This document shows positions 1 through 8,261 of a stretch of 64,000 bases of DNA, piece after piece. Positions within the stretch are counted from its first letter, which is position 1; each line of letters starts with the position of its first letter. The position numbers and the translations under genes are program-made. Location: the NCBI RefSeq assembly GCF_008369105.1, contig NZ_VINQ01000014.1:56968-120967 (forward strand), written 5' to 3'. Origin of the DNA: Aquicoccus porphyridii. Its GTDB lineage: Bacteria > Pseudomonadota > Alphaproteobacteria > Rhodobacterales > Rhodobacteraceae. The notes under the pieces were generated by a model. It was not told the DNA's origin, did not search any database, and saw only the letters and a program-made list of their open reading frames with translations.

Positions 1-668
1 AGATCGTCGGGCGTGTCGATCTCGACCGGCGGATGATCGACCGGGCAAAGGGCCACGGGTCCGCAGAACCGCTGCCCGGTGCGGACAAAATCGGCCGCGC
101 GCACGCAGTAGATGGCGCCACTCTCGCGGAAGGCGGGGGGCAGATCCTGCCGCCGCTTGCGGGGCTGGCTTTCGTCATGGTTGGTGCCACGGCCGAATCC
201 GGCCTCGTCCAGCGTCCAGAGAAAGGAATGATCCTCGATCACCGACAGTGCACAGGCTGCGCCTTTTTCTTCCATCACCGCGAGACAAGCCTCGATATCG
301 GCGCCGGTGGTAAAGGGCGAGGTGCATTGCAGGAAGACCAGCCGCTCCACCGTCTTGCCCTGTTCCTCGATCATTTCCAGCGCGTGCAGCCAGCCGGATT
401 CCGAACTGGCCGTATCACCCGATAGCATCGCTGGGCGGTCGACCACCTCGGCGCCGAACCGCCGGGCCTCGGCGGCGATGGCGGCATCGTCGGTGGAGAC
501 ATGCACCTGTGCGACGGAAGGGGCGGTGCGTGCAGCGCGCACCGACCGCGCCACCAGCGAAAGCCCGCCGACCAGGCGCAGGTTCTTGCCCGGCACACCC
601 TTGGAGCCGCCACGGGCCAGAATCACGCAATGGGTTGTGGAGGCATTGGGCACGGACGGCTGGGACAC
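1..668 (-). CDS. neuA: CMP-N-acylneuraminate synthetase (acylneuraminate cytidylyltransferase), 3' end off the left edge
   Basis: The frame is open from position 668 to the window edge (222 codons), so only the last few residues are missing. The protein would activate sialic acid or a related nonulosonate with CTP in the cytoplasm, giving the sugar nucleotide for capsule or LPS. Near the N-terminus is the nucleotide-binding motif ILARGGSKGVPGKN, followed by STDD, FLQCTSPF and, close to the cut, a VEIDTPDD stretch; all are typical of the family. The start chosen is a GTG at 668-666, with an AGAGGAAGG ribosome-binding site about 10 bases upstream; an in-frame GTG six codons later is possible. 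It lies divergent from the glycosyltransferase-like gene at 1007 and belongs with the capsule genes to its right. A KDO-type cytidylyltransferase is less likely, because the motifs fit the NeuA branch better. Confidence 0.88.
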   Translation of the reverse strand, partial: MSQPSVPNASTTHCVILARGGSKGVPGKNLRLVGGLSLVARSVRAARTAPSVAQVHVSTDDAAIAAEARRFGAEVVDRPAMLSGDTASSESGWLHALEMIEEQGKTVERLVFLQCTSPFTTGADIEACLAVMEEKGAACALSVIEDHSFLWTLDEAGFGRGTNHDESQPRKRRQDLPPAFRESGAIYCVRAADFVRTGQRFCGPVALCPVDHPPVEIDTPDD

Positions 669-788
669 GGTAATAGTGCCTTCCTCTTATTGATTTCGAG
701 GGAGCAAAAACCCCGACCGTCGAAGCGTTTACAAAAAATCCAGTGCGGTGTAAACGCTGTCTCGACCCAGGATCAGAGCGGATCTGCC

Positions 789-1010
789 ATGCTTCTTGCA
801 CGTCTCAAAGCCACCCGACTCGGGAAATGGCTTTATCGTCAGTCGCGTCACCCGCGGCTGGGGGTGCCGTTGCGCTGGGTTATGGCGCAAGGGATACATG
901 AACGACTTGACCTGGCCCATTGGCGCGCGGCCAACCGCCGCCATAACGCCCGGCAAGCGGCCACGCTTGCGGCCTTTCGGGCGCGCGATACCGGGCAGCC
1001 CCGGTCATGA
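789..1010 (+). CDS. Small basic protein of unknown function
   Basis: A 73-residue frame rich in arginine (about one residue in six), with no signal peptide or clear membrane segment. I do not recognise it. Support for it being real is its position: its stop overlaps the start of the glycosyltransferase-like gene in an ATGA arrangement (1007-1010), the usual sign of translational coupling in this window. The ribosome-binding site is weak, and the frame is open further upstream, so the start is uncertain. It could be a small partner of the following polysaccharide gene or a leader frame. Confidence 0.5.
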   Translation: MLLARLKATRLGKWLYRQSRHPRLGVPLRWVMAQGIHERLDLAHWRAANRRHNARQAATLAAFRARDTGQPRS

Positions 1011-2116
1011 GTTCCCCGCGCCGCCTGTTGCTTCCCTTCTGTGACGATTCCACGCTGATTTTTGCTGTGCGCCTGCGCAACCTGTTGCGCGTGGCCGCGC
1101 CCGAGGCGGACGTCACATTGGGGTGCTACATGTCCGAACAGGCGTTGTCGTTGCGCCAACTGCAAATGCAGCTTCCCGAGGCCGATTACCTGATTTTATC
1201 CGATGAGATGCTGATCGAGTCGGTTCAGCAGGGATATTACGACGCGGTGCTCACCAGCCGGGTGTTCCGGTCGCTGACCGATTTTTTGCGCACGCCGGTG
1301 CTCAAGCATTTGCGCGGACGAGCCCGGGTGATTGGCTTCCTCGGCGGGCTCGATTTCTTTCCCGATCGCAGCTATGCCAACCGCATTCCCTGTGACGGCG
1401 TGTTCATGTTTCCCCGCGGGGAGGTTGAGAAATTCTCGGCCTGGGCGACGAAGCAGGTAGAGAACGACAGCAACCTGACCGCACCGCTGGTGGATTTCGG
1501 TCATCCGACGTTTCTCGAACCGTCTCCGACCCCGCCTGCCGACCTGGAAACGCGGCGCGACATCTATTTCTTCGCCCAGGCGATCTCGCCTTTGACCCGG
1601 CGTGGACGGTTGCATGTGCTTGAAGCCATGGTCGCGCTGGCCGAGGCCAATCCCGATCGCACGATCTGGATCAAGCTGCGCCATCTGCCCGATGAGAACA
1701 CCAGCCACCTGCACCGGGAGAAACACGATTACCAGGGCCTGATCGAGGCTGCGTTCAAATCCGTGCCGCCGAACCTCAGGCTCACCGCCTGTCCGATGCA
1801 TGAGGCGCTGGAGCAGGCGGCGTTGGGGATCACCTGCACGTCAACCGCGGCCATCGACCTGATCCGCGAAGGTGTGCCGACCATGGTCTATCTTGATTAC
1901 GTGGATGCCTATATGGACCCGATGTCGGCGGCGATGAGGCGAATCTTCGAGGGCAGCAATGTCATCACGTCGCTTGATGACCTGTTGCATCTGCGCCATG
2001 GCACGCCCGATCCGGACTGGGTAAAGCAGATGTTCTGTCCTCACGACCTGGGACAGCGCGTCCTCGACATGGTCGAGACGCTTCAGTCGCGCTCTGCCTC
2101 GGCGTCGTCGGGATAG
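1007..2116 (+). CDS. DUF6716-type putative glycosyltransferase of surface polysaccharide synthesis
   Basis: A 369-residue cytoplasmic protein with a GT-B-like layout. The C-terminal half has the hallmarks I associate with DUF6716 proteins: FFAQAISPLTRRGR, a basic IWIKLRH strand, an HREKHDYQGL segment, then CTSTAAIDLIREGVPTMVYLD, which resembles the nucleotide-sugar-binding end of GT-B enzymes. From my knowledge of the family, such genes often sit beside sialic-acid genes, which fits the CMP-sialate synthetase next door; sialyl or polysialyl transfer is therefore an inference. The start overlaps the preceding small gene. Its last 34 bases overlap the end of the convergent sulfotransferase gene. 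Confidence 0.7.
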   Translation: MSSPRRLLLPFCDDSTLIFAVRLRNLLRVAAPEADVTLGCYMSEQALSLRQLQMQLPEADYLILSDEMLIESVQQGYYDAVLTSRVFRSLTDFLRTPVLKHLRGRARVIGFLGGLDFFPDRSYANRIPCDGVFMFPRGEVEKFSAWATKQVENDSNLTAPLVDFGHPTFLEPSPTPPADLETRRDIYFFAQAISPLTRRGRLHVLEAMVALAEANPDRTIWIKLRHLPDENTSHLHREKHDYQGLIEAAFKSVPPNLRLTACPMHEALEQAALGITCTSTAAIDLIREGVPTMVYLDYVDAYMDPMSAAMRRIFEGSNVITSLDDLLHLRHGTPDPDWVKQMFCPHDLGQRVLDMVETLQSRSASASSG

Positions 2117-2856
2117 AAGAGGCGGAAATCCTCGGCATAGCGGGTGGCGATCCGGGCGCGGGTCTCGGGCGACAGGGTTTCGGCGATCTCTGGCCCGGTC
2201 TGACCGCGCATGTTGTGTCGTCGCATTGGTCCGGGATCAATGCCGCATCGCATTTGGATCTCGTACCGCACATGGTTCCAGTCGGCCTCGACGTTTTCGA
2301 CCCGGCCGACGAAATCCGGCAGCACCCGGCCACGCCAACTGACGATCGAGGTCTGGGATCTCAGGTGGATTTCGCTTTTGGCATCGGGGGTTCGCGCCAC
2401 CACCTCGACGAAGGCGTCGAAATCCATGCCCCGGGTGATGCCCATTTCGGCCATGCGGGGCAATAGCACGGGATTTTCCACCACCTTGTTGTTCCAACAT
2501 GAATAGAGCCGCGACACAGGATGACGCACGAAGGTAAAACTCCAGCCGGCACGGGTGGCGGGATGCAGCGCATAGGCCGCCGGGCGCATGCGCCAGACCC
2601 GGTCGCGGTCCTGTTCGGCCCAGAAGGCATCCTTGGACGGTCTACGCCCGGCGGTTGAGGTCAGATCGAAGGCCAGGGCCAGAGCCGTTCGGATCGAGGA
2701 ATTGGCCGCCTTTGCGACCCTGAAATAGCCGATCTGCGCCTCGGGTAGCCACATCACGTGCCGTTCAAACCCGGGATTGATCCTGCGATAGAGCCCCCGG
2801 GCCCATTTCCGTGGCCGCCACCGCTTTGACCGGTTGCCCATGTCCGGTTTGGTCAT
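2083..2856 (-). CDS. Sulfotransferase family protein (PAPS-dependent)
   Basis: A 257-residue protein predicted to move sulfate from PAPS to a carbohydrate. The 5'-phosphosulfate-binding region is at about residues 43-56 (YFRVAKAANSSIR) and the 3'-phosphate-binding motif at about 108-117 (FTFVRHPVSRLY); both are typical of the sulfotransferase 2 type found with capsular and membrane glycans. The start at 2856 was chosen because it overlaps the stop of the upstream glycosyltransferase gene (ATGA) and follows an ACGGAGAAAAG ribosome-binding site; a longer reading frame would only cover the neighbour. It forms a two-gene operon with the family 2 glycosyltransferase, suggesting a sulfated surface glycan. 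No transmembrane anchor is seen. Confidence 0.8.
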   Translation of the reverse strand: MTKPDMGNRSKRWRPRKWARGLYRRINPGFERHVMWLPEAQIGYFRVAKAANSSIRTALALAFDLTSTAGRRPSKDAFWAEQDRDRVWRMRPAAYALHPATRAGWSFTFVRHPVSRLYSCWNNKVVENPVLLPRMAEMGITRGMDFDAFVEVVARTPDAKSEIHLRSQTSIVSWRGRVLPDFVGRVENVEADWNHVRYEIQMRCGIDPGPMRRHNMRGQTGPEIAETLSPETRARIATRYAEDFRLFYPDDAEAERD

Positions 2857-3680
2857 GTCTTTTCTCCGTCTCGGGGGTGGTCCGGCACATGGCCTCGCGC
2901 AAAGGCCAGCACGCGCCGGGGATCGCCGATTCGCCTGCGGTAACGCAGCGCGTAAAGCCCCCGCACGAGCGGTGCCCACGCGCCAAAGACACGCTTCAGC
3001 ATGGCCATGCGCGCGCGCATAAGGTCAGGGCGTTGCCAATTGTCGCCAGTGCTTTCGGACGGGTGCCGGCCCACTGCCACCGGTAATGAAAGCCCCTTCA
3101 GACCGGCCTTGAGCGCATCGGTGACGAAGACGTATTCCTCGCCCAGACCGAACCGCGCGCCCAGGCCGAAATCCGGATCGAACCGCAGTCCGGCGGCGTC
3201 GATCGTGTCGCGGCGCACCATGAGTTCCGGAGCGCAGACCCGACCGGCATTGAAATGATGCAATCGATGCACCCGCCCGCGCCGTCCGGTGCCGGGCAGC
3301 CGGTCGCTGCGCCAACCCGCGGCGAAGCCCAGCTTGGGATCTTCGGCAAAGGCGCGGGCGAGGCGATGGAAGCCTGCGGGGTCGAGCGTCATGTCGTCAT
3401 CGGCAAAAACCAGCAGGCTGCCGGTAGCGACGTCGAAAGCGGTATTGCGGCTGCGCGACAGCCCTATCGTGTCAAGGATATGCACGCTGACATCGGGGCG
3501 CGCCGCGATGGCTTCGGGGCAGGGCGTCGTTCCCGGTTTCTGGACCAGCACCACATAGTCGAGGCCGGGGCAAGGGGCAGGCAGATCGAGACCGCCCAGC
3601 CGTTCCCCAATCGTTGAAATCGCTACCGTGATCGACAGGTTGATCGGTCGGCCGGTGGGCGCTTTGTCCTTTGTTGTCAC
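2853..3680 (-). CDS. Family 2 glycosyltransferase
   Basis: A 275-residue GT-A enzyme. An N-terminal beta strand (NLSITVAISTIGER) is followed by GLSRSRNTAFDVATG and the metal/nucleotide-sugar aspartates VFADDDMTLDP at about residues 92-101. A later FGLGEEYVF segment could hold the catalytic acidic residue. It is soluble, so transfer is likely at the cytoplasmic face onto a lipid- or glycan-linked acceptor. It is the first gene of an operon with the sulfotransferase. The short AT-richer gap 3681-3836 separates it from kpsT and holds a small GC hairpin (ACCCGC/GCGGGT near 3787-3803) without a T run. The sugar donor cannot be predicted. Confidence 0.82.
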   Translation of the reverse strand: MTTKDKAPTGRPINLSITVAISTIGERLGGLDLPAPCPGLDYVVLVQKPGTTPCPEAIAARPDVSVHILDTIGLSRSRNTAFDVATGSLLVFADDDMTLDPAGFHRLARAFAEDPKLGFAAGWRSDRLPGTGRRGRVHRLHHFNAGRVCAPELMVRRDTIDAAGLRFDPDFGLGARFGLGEEYVFVTDALKAGLKGLSLPVAVGRHPSESTGDNWQRPDLMRARMAMLKRVFGAWAPLVRGLYALRYRRRIGDPRRVLAFARGHVPDHPRDGEKT

Positions 3681-3836
3681 TGGTCATCCGTCCGCTGTTC
3701 GATCATGCGAGGCAGATAGCGGCAATGGCAAGGCGAGGTCAATGTGATGCCCGTGCCCCCGCATTCAGACCCGCCCTTCTTATTCTGACCCGCCGCTCGC
3801 GGGTGCGCAGTATGTCGACCAGCGTGTCCCACGGCG

Positions 3837-4502
3837 TTACTTGCGGGCAAGCTTCATGTTGGCATTGTGTTGAGCGATGGCGTCTTCGAGATCCTCGTAG
3901 AAGAACAATTCACCGTTTTCCAGCACGGCGCCGTAGTCACAGAGATTGCGTATCTCGGAGATGGAATGGGTCACGACGATCGCGCCGGACGAAGCCATGC
4001 GATCCTTGAAGACCGTCGCGCTCTTGGCTCGGAAGGATGCGTCACCCACCGATGTCACCTCGTCCACCAGGTAGGTGTCAAACTTGATGCCCATTGAAAT
4101 ACCAAAGGCCAACCGCGAGCGCATCCCCGAGGAGTAAGAGCGCACAGGCATGTGGTAATGTCCGCCCAGCTCGGCGAAGTCGCTTACGAAATCCAGTAAT
4201 TCCTCGGTATCGACCCCGTAGACCCGGGCGATGAACCGCACGTTCTGGGCGCCGGTCAGGTCACGGTGAAACGTCCCTGCGAAGCCGACCGGAAAGGAGA
4301 TTTCGCCATCGGTCAGAATCTCGCCGCTGTCTGGGGGGAAATTGCCCGCGATCATCTGCAGCAGGGTGGATTTGCCGGCCCCGTTGCGCCCCAGCAATCC
4401 AACCGCCTTGCCCGTCGGAAAAACCGCGTTGATGCCCCGGGCGACGTATTTCGGGCCTTGCCGTGAGGGAAAGCTCTTGGTCAGGTTTCGCAGTTCAATC
4501 AT
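3837..4502 (-). CDS. kpsT: Capsular polysaccharide export ABC ATPase (KpsT type)
   Basis: A 221-residue nucleotide-binding subunit of the capsule exporter. Walker A is GRNGAGKS at residues 38-45, the signature motif is the short YSSGM form typical of polysaccharide exporters, Walker B ends in VDE, and the switch histidine is in VTHSISE. The length matches KpsT/CtrD proteins. The start at 4502 leaves 5 bases after the kpsE stop; a longer in-frame start upstream would overlap kpsE and its extra residues do not look like the family. It pairs with the KpsM-like permease encoded divergently at 5828. Confidence 0.9.
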   Translation of the reverse strand: MIELRNLTKSFPSRQGPKYVARGINAVFPTGKAVGLLGRNGAGKSTLLQMIAGNFPPDSGEILTDGEISFPVGFAGTFHRDLTGAQNVRFIARVYGVDTEELLDFVSDFAELGGHYHMPVRSYSSGMRSRLAFGISMGIKFDTYLVDEVTSVGDASFRAKSATVFKDRMASSGAIVVTHSISEIRNLCDYGAVLENGELFFYEDLEDAIAQHNANMKLARK

Positions 4503-4507
4503 CGCAC

Positions 4508-5764
4508 TCAGCGGCGGTCCCGCAGGCTGTAATAGACAAGCACCAGAATGCACCAGCTGCCAAACAGGATAAGTGCGACGAGTCCCAGGATCAGCTCGCG
4601 GCGGGGATACTCGGGGCTTTCTGCGAGCGTTGGCTGCACATAAGCGGCGAGGTATCGGCTTTGACGCTGTGCATTGGCCTGGGCGGCATCGAAATTCGAC
4701 AGGGCCGAGGTGTACTTGTTCTCGGCGAATTCGCGCTCGACGGTGAGCTTTTCGAATTCCGCCACCACGTCGGCGTAATCGCCTGCTTCCTCTTCGGAGC
4801 CGCCGCTGCCGAATTTCTGCCTTTCCTCCTGAATTCGCGCGCGAATCGCGGCGATCCGGCGTTCGGCCTGAATCACGCGGGGGTCTTCCTTGCGGGCGGA
4901 TTCGCGCAGCAGGTCATAGTCGATCAACTCCTGCCCCAGCATTTGTTGCAACGATCCCAACAGCCCCATCTGCACCTGGATGTCGGCGTCGGGGTTCACG
5001 ATCTGGTTGCGCGAACGGAAAGCGGTGAGGGCCTGCCGCGCGGTGCTGAGTTGTTCTAGCGCGGTCGCGAGATCTTCGCGCGCATAGCGCATGGCGTCTT
5101 CGCGGGCGATCGCCGAGAGCTCATTGATCATGCTGGAGCTTTCGGAAAATATCTCTTCGGCAATGCGTTTTGACGTCGCGGCGTCGAAGCTGAGCACCTC
5201 GACGTCGATCAGGCCGGTGCCCGGCGCATAGGAGATTCGCACCATGCGCTGCCAGAAATTCAGCAGATCCTCGATCGAGGCGCCGGGGGGCAAGGCAAAG
5301 ATCGGGTCTGTCTCGTAGGGCGCGGAATAAAGTTCACGCAGGCCAAGCTTGGCGTCGATCTTGCTCACCAGTTCATGCGACTGGATGAATGCGAAGAGTA
5401 CGTCGCTGTCCGATGAGCTTGCCGAGGAAAAATTGGTCAGCCCGCCGAGAATGTCCACGGCAGTGGGGGCCTCTTCGCGGCGTACGGTGAAGGCCACGGA
5501 GGAGGCGAATTGGTCATGCGCGTTTGTCCACAGGTAATAGGCGGCCGCACCGATCGGTGCGAGCACGAGGATCAAGAAGGACAGGAGGATGCCCATGTGC
5601 CGCCGCTTGGGGCGCGCCGACTGTGCAGGTGGGCGCGGTTTGGATTTTTGGGCAGCGGGCTTTGTCTTGGCCGCTGGTTTTTTCGCGGGGGCCTCATCTG
5701 TCTTGGCGGAGTCGGATGCGGTCGTTTTTGCCGTCTGGTCTTGGGGCGATTGATCATTCATCAC
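4508..5764 (-). CDS. kpsE: Capsule polysaccharide export inner-membrane/periplasmic adaptor (KpsE/Wzz-like PCP family)
   Basis: A 418-residue polysaccharide co-polymerase-type protein that links the inner-membrane ABC exporter to the outer-membrane exit channel. Residues 1-55 are a low-complexity cytoplasmic tail rich in Lys, Ala and Pro. A first membrane segment lies at about 58-79. A long periplasmic part has predicted coiled-coil stretches (EQLSTARQALTAFRSRN; AERRIAAIRARIQEERQK), and a second membrane segment near 393-412 ends in YYSLRDRR. The basic, repeat-like tail is longer than in E. coli KpsE. It is followed five bases later by kpsT and lies divergent from kpsM across 63 bases. Confidence 0.87.
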   Translation of the reverse strand: MMNDQSPQDQTAKTTASDSAKTDEAPAKKPAAKTKPAAQKSKPRPPAQSARPKRRHMGILLSFLILVLAPIGAAAYYLWTNAHDQFASSVAFTVRREEAPTAVDILGGLTNFSSASSSDSDVLFAFIQSHELVSKIDAKLGLRELYSAPYETDPIFALPPGASIEDLLNFWQRMVRISYAPGTGLIDVEVLSFDAATSKRIAEEIFSESSSMINELSAIAREDAMRYAREDLATALEQLSTARQALTAFRSRNQIVNPDADIQVQMGLLGSLQQMLGQELIDYDLLRESARKEDPRVIQAERRIAAIRARIQEERQKFGSGGSEEEAGDYADVVAEFEKLTVEREFAENKYTSALSNFDAAQANAQRQSRYLAAYVQPTLAESPEYPRRELILGLVALILFGSWCILVLVYYSLRDRR

Positions 5765-5827
5765 GGCTGTGGTCCAAAGGCATGGGCAAATACTGCTTGT
5801 CTATAGGACAGATGGAACCATGTCGCA

Positions 5828-6652
5828 ATGAACACTTCGCCGGATACCGGAGTTCCGCCGCCCCAACGCCCGCTGGGGCCTGCACGCGCCAAGGGCGGCA
5901 CGGGTCGGGTGGTCGGTGCGCTGATCCTGCGCGAGATGTCCACCACTTATGGCAGATCCCCGGGGGGGTATGTCTGGGCGGTGCTGGAACCGGCGGCGGC
6001 CATTTTCATGATGACGCTCGCGTTTTCCCTATTGTTCCGGTCGCCGTCACTGGGAACGAATTTCCTGCTGTTCTATGCCAGTGCCCTGTTACCGCTTCGG
6101 GTTTTTCAGAACCTGTCGCAGGCGGTGGGGGCGGCGATCCAGTTCAACCGTCCGCTGATGGCCTATCCGCGGGTGACCTATGTCGACACCATCGCGGCGC
6201 GGGCGATCCTGGCGGTCCTGACACAGACCATGGTGGTGCTGATCATCTTCGGCGGTATTTTCATCACTCAGGACATTCGCGAAAATATCGATATGGCGCC
6301 GATGCTGGAAGGGTTCCTGCTCGCTGTTTCGTTGGGTGTGGGGCTGGGCACCTTCAACTGTTTCATGTTCCTGCGCTTTGCCGTGTGGAAATCTGTCTGG
6401 GGCATCGCGACCCGGCCGCTTATCATCATTTCGGGGGTTTTCTACATCTACGAAGACCTTCCGCTTATTGCCCAGGATCTTTTGTGGTTCAACCCGTTGA
6501 TCCATGTAACGGGGATCGTCCGGTCCGGGGTCTATTCCACTTACGATCCCGCCTATATCTCCCGGACCTACGTGATCTTTTTCGGGCTCATTCCGATGGT
6601 TTTCGGCCTGTTGCTCTTGTGGCGTTACGGGCGCGATATACTGCAACGCTGA
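5828..6652 (+). CDS. kpsM: Capsular polysaccharide export ABC permease (KpsM type)
   Basis: A 274-residue ABC-2 type permease with about six membrane segments. The pattern GALILREMSTTYGRSPGGY near the N-terminus is typical of KpsM/CtrC proteins, followed by WAVLEPAAAIFMMTLAF and a C-terminal LLLLWRYGRDIL. It should work with the KpsT ATPase and KpsE encoded on the other strand. The 63-base divergent gap must hold both promoters; a TGTC-n5-GACA inverted repeat lies at about 5799-5811. The next gene (6779) is 126 bases away and looks functionally unrelated, so the capsule locus ends here. Confidence 0.88.
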   Translation: MNTSPDTGVPPPQRPLGPARAKGGTGRVVGALILREMSTTYGRSPGGYVWAVLEPAAAIFMMTLAFSLLFRSPSLGTNFLLFYASALLPLRVFQNLSQAVGAAIQFNRPLMAYPRVTYVDTIAARAILAVLTQTMVVLIIFGGIFITQDIRENIDMAPMLEGFLLAVSLGVGLGTFNCFMFLRFAVWKSVWGIATRPLIIISGVFYIYEDLPLIAQDLLWFNPLIHVTGIVRSGVYSTYDPAYISRTYVIFFGLIPMVFGLLLLWRYGRDILQR

Positions 6653-6778
6653 CATGTTTCGTGCCCGCCGTTGAGGTGTTCCCGATGATGCGGTCGGGGA
6701 GAGAATCCCCGGCTGGCGGGGGTTGCACTTTGTCGAAAGTCGCGCGCATCATCGCGCCGAATGAACAGGAGCGATGTA

Positions 6779-8056
6779 ATGGATCTTGCCGAGAAACTGA
6801 TGTTGGAAATCGAGGCGCGGCGCGCCGATCTGGTCGAGCTGACGCAGGAATTGATTCGGATTCCCACACTCAACCCGCCCGGTGAGAATTACCGGGAAAT
6901 CTGCGATTTTCTCGACCGGCGGCTGGTGCGACACGGGTTTCAGACGGAACTCGTGCGCGCCGAGGGCGCAATCGGTGACAGCGACAAGTATCCACGCTGG
7001 AACTTAATCGCGCGTAAAGAGGGCGCACAGCCCGGCGATTGCGTGCATTTCAACTCGCACATCGACGTGGTCGAGGTCGGGCGCGGCTGGACCACCGACC
7101 CGTTCGGCGGCGAGGTGAAGGACGGCAAGGTCTATGGCCGGGGGGCCTGTGACATGAAGGGCGGGCTTGCGGCGAGCATCGTGGCAGCCGAAGCCTTTAT
7201 CGCCGTCTGCCCCGATTTCAAGGGCGCAATCGAGATCAGCGGAACGGCGGACGAGGAATCGGGTGGTTTTGGCGGCGTGGCCTATCTTGCTGAAAAGGGA
7301 TACTTTTCCCCGGAACGTGTGCAGCATGTGATCATTCCCGAGCCGCTCAACAAGGACCGGATCTGCCTTGGCCACAGGGGCGTCTGGTGGGCCGAAATCG
7401 AGACCCATGGCGAGATCGCGCATGGCTCGATGCCGTTCCTGGGCGATTGCGCGGTGCGGCATATGGGGGCGGTGATGACGGAGATGGAGGCGAGCCTGTT
7501 TCCGCTGTTGGCGACCAAGCGGACGGATATGCCGGTGGTGCCGGAGGGGGCGAAGCAATCGACGCTCAACATCAATTCCATCCATGGTGGCGAGAGCGAG
7601 CAGGACGAAGATTATACAGGTTTGCCAAGCCCTTGCGTGCCGGACTCGTGTCGGATGGTGATCGACCGGCGGTTCCTGATCGAGGAAGATATCGACGAGG
7701 TGCAGGCCGAAATCCTTAACGTGCTGACCACGGTGCAGGGGCGGCGCGAGAATTTCCGGTTCGACGTGCGCGAGTTGCAGCGCGTGCTGCCCTCGATGAC
7801 CGAGAAAAGCGCGCCGGTGGTGCAATCGGTCGCCCGCGCGATTGCGGACGTGATGGGCAAGGAAGCGGATTATGTCGTAAGTCCGGGCACTTACGACCAG
7901 AAGCATATCGACCGGATCGGGCGATTGAAGAATTGCATCGCCTATGGGCCGGGCATCCTGAACCTTGCCCACAAGCCCGATGAGTATGTCGGAATCGACG
8001 ACATGGTCGAGAGCGCACAGGTCATGGGGCGGTCTTTGCTCGACCTTTTGGGTTAA
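6779..8056 (+). CDS. M20-family metallohydrolase, ArgE/DapE-like N-acyl amino acid deacylase
   Basis: A 425-residue cytoplasmic zinc peptidase-fold enzyme that should cleave an N-acyl (amide) bond. Metal ligands are all visible: HIDVV, GRGACDMKGG, the EE pair in TADEESGG, EPLN, and the C-terminal NLAHKPDE histidine. HGEIAHGSMP marks the dimerisation-lid histidine. The start at 6779 is preceded by CAGGAGC; a start six codons earlier lacks a comparable site. It opens cluster A. With the oxidase, ThDP enzyme and aldehyde dehydrogenase downstream, a role in freeing an amino compound from an N-acyl substrate is more likely than arginine or lysine biosynthesis. The exact substrate is unknown. Confidence 0.85.
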   Translation: MDLAEKLMLEIEARRADLVELTQELIRIPTLNPPGENYREICDFLDRRLVRHGFQTELVRAEGAIGDSDKYPRWNLIARKEGAQPGDCVHFNSHIDVVEVGRGWTTDPFGGEVKDGKVYGRGACDMKGGLAASIVAAEAFIAVCPDFKGAIEISGTADEESGGFGGVAYLAEKGYFSPERVQHVIIPEPLNKDRICLGHRGVWWAEIETHGEIAHGSMPFLGDCAVRHMGAVMTEMEASLFPLLATKRTDMPVVPEGAKQSTLNINSIHGGESEQDEDYTGLPSPCVPDSCRMVIDRRFLIEEDIDEVQAEILNVLTTVQGRRENFRFDVRELQRVLPSMTEKSAPVVQSVARAIADVMGKEADYVVSPGTYDQKHIDRIGRLKNCIAYGPGILNLAHKPDEYVGIDDMVESAQVMGRSLLDLLG

Positions 8057-8079
8057 CGCGGCGGTCGGTGGGGTTAACA

Positions 8080-8100
8080 CGATTTTTCGGCGGAAAATCG
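8080..8100 (+). terminator. Hairpin after the M20 gene
   Basis: A 7-bp stem (CGATTTT / AAAATCG) around a 7-base loop, 24 bases after the M20 stop. It is followed by G-rich rather than T-rich sequence on this strand, so it may be a weak terminator, an mRNA stabiliser, or act on the other strand. Two copies of GGTTAAC lie close by (8051 and 8072), and a third near 8174. Confidence 0.4.
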
Positions 8101-8110
8101 GGGGGTGACA

Positions 8111-8143
8111 TCCGGCTGCTGTCCGGCTGTCGCCCGGCTGCCG
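8111..8143 (+). repeat. Three tandem 11-bp repeats in the leader of the ThDP gene
   Basis: Three imperfect copies in a row, built on the core CCGGCTG: tccggctgctg, tccggctgtcg, cccggctgccg. They sit in the 205-base gap between the M20 gene and the ThDP enzyme gene. This could be a chance GC-rich repeat, a protein-binding array or part of an mRNA leader structure; nothing in the sequence decides. Confidence 0.5.
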
Positions 8144-8261
8144 GGTAATGACGGGGTGGCGGCGCGAAAACGGGTTAACGCGGCGCGCGCCGTCGTCGAT
8201 CCGGCGTTGAAGGGGCGCGCGGGACGTGATCAAGTCGCCGCGAAAAAACGGAGAGTGGGAC

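Noticed and set aside
5524..6885. 453-codon plus-strand frame across the kpsE-kpsM region
   Set aside because: Overlaps kpsE in antisense and kpsM in another frame; the kpsM frame has the correct family sequence.
6779..8056. Reading the M20 gene as argE or dapE of amino acid biosynthesis
   Set aside because: The cluster is catabolic with an importer and oxidase; the family is broad and the symbol would be misleading.
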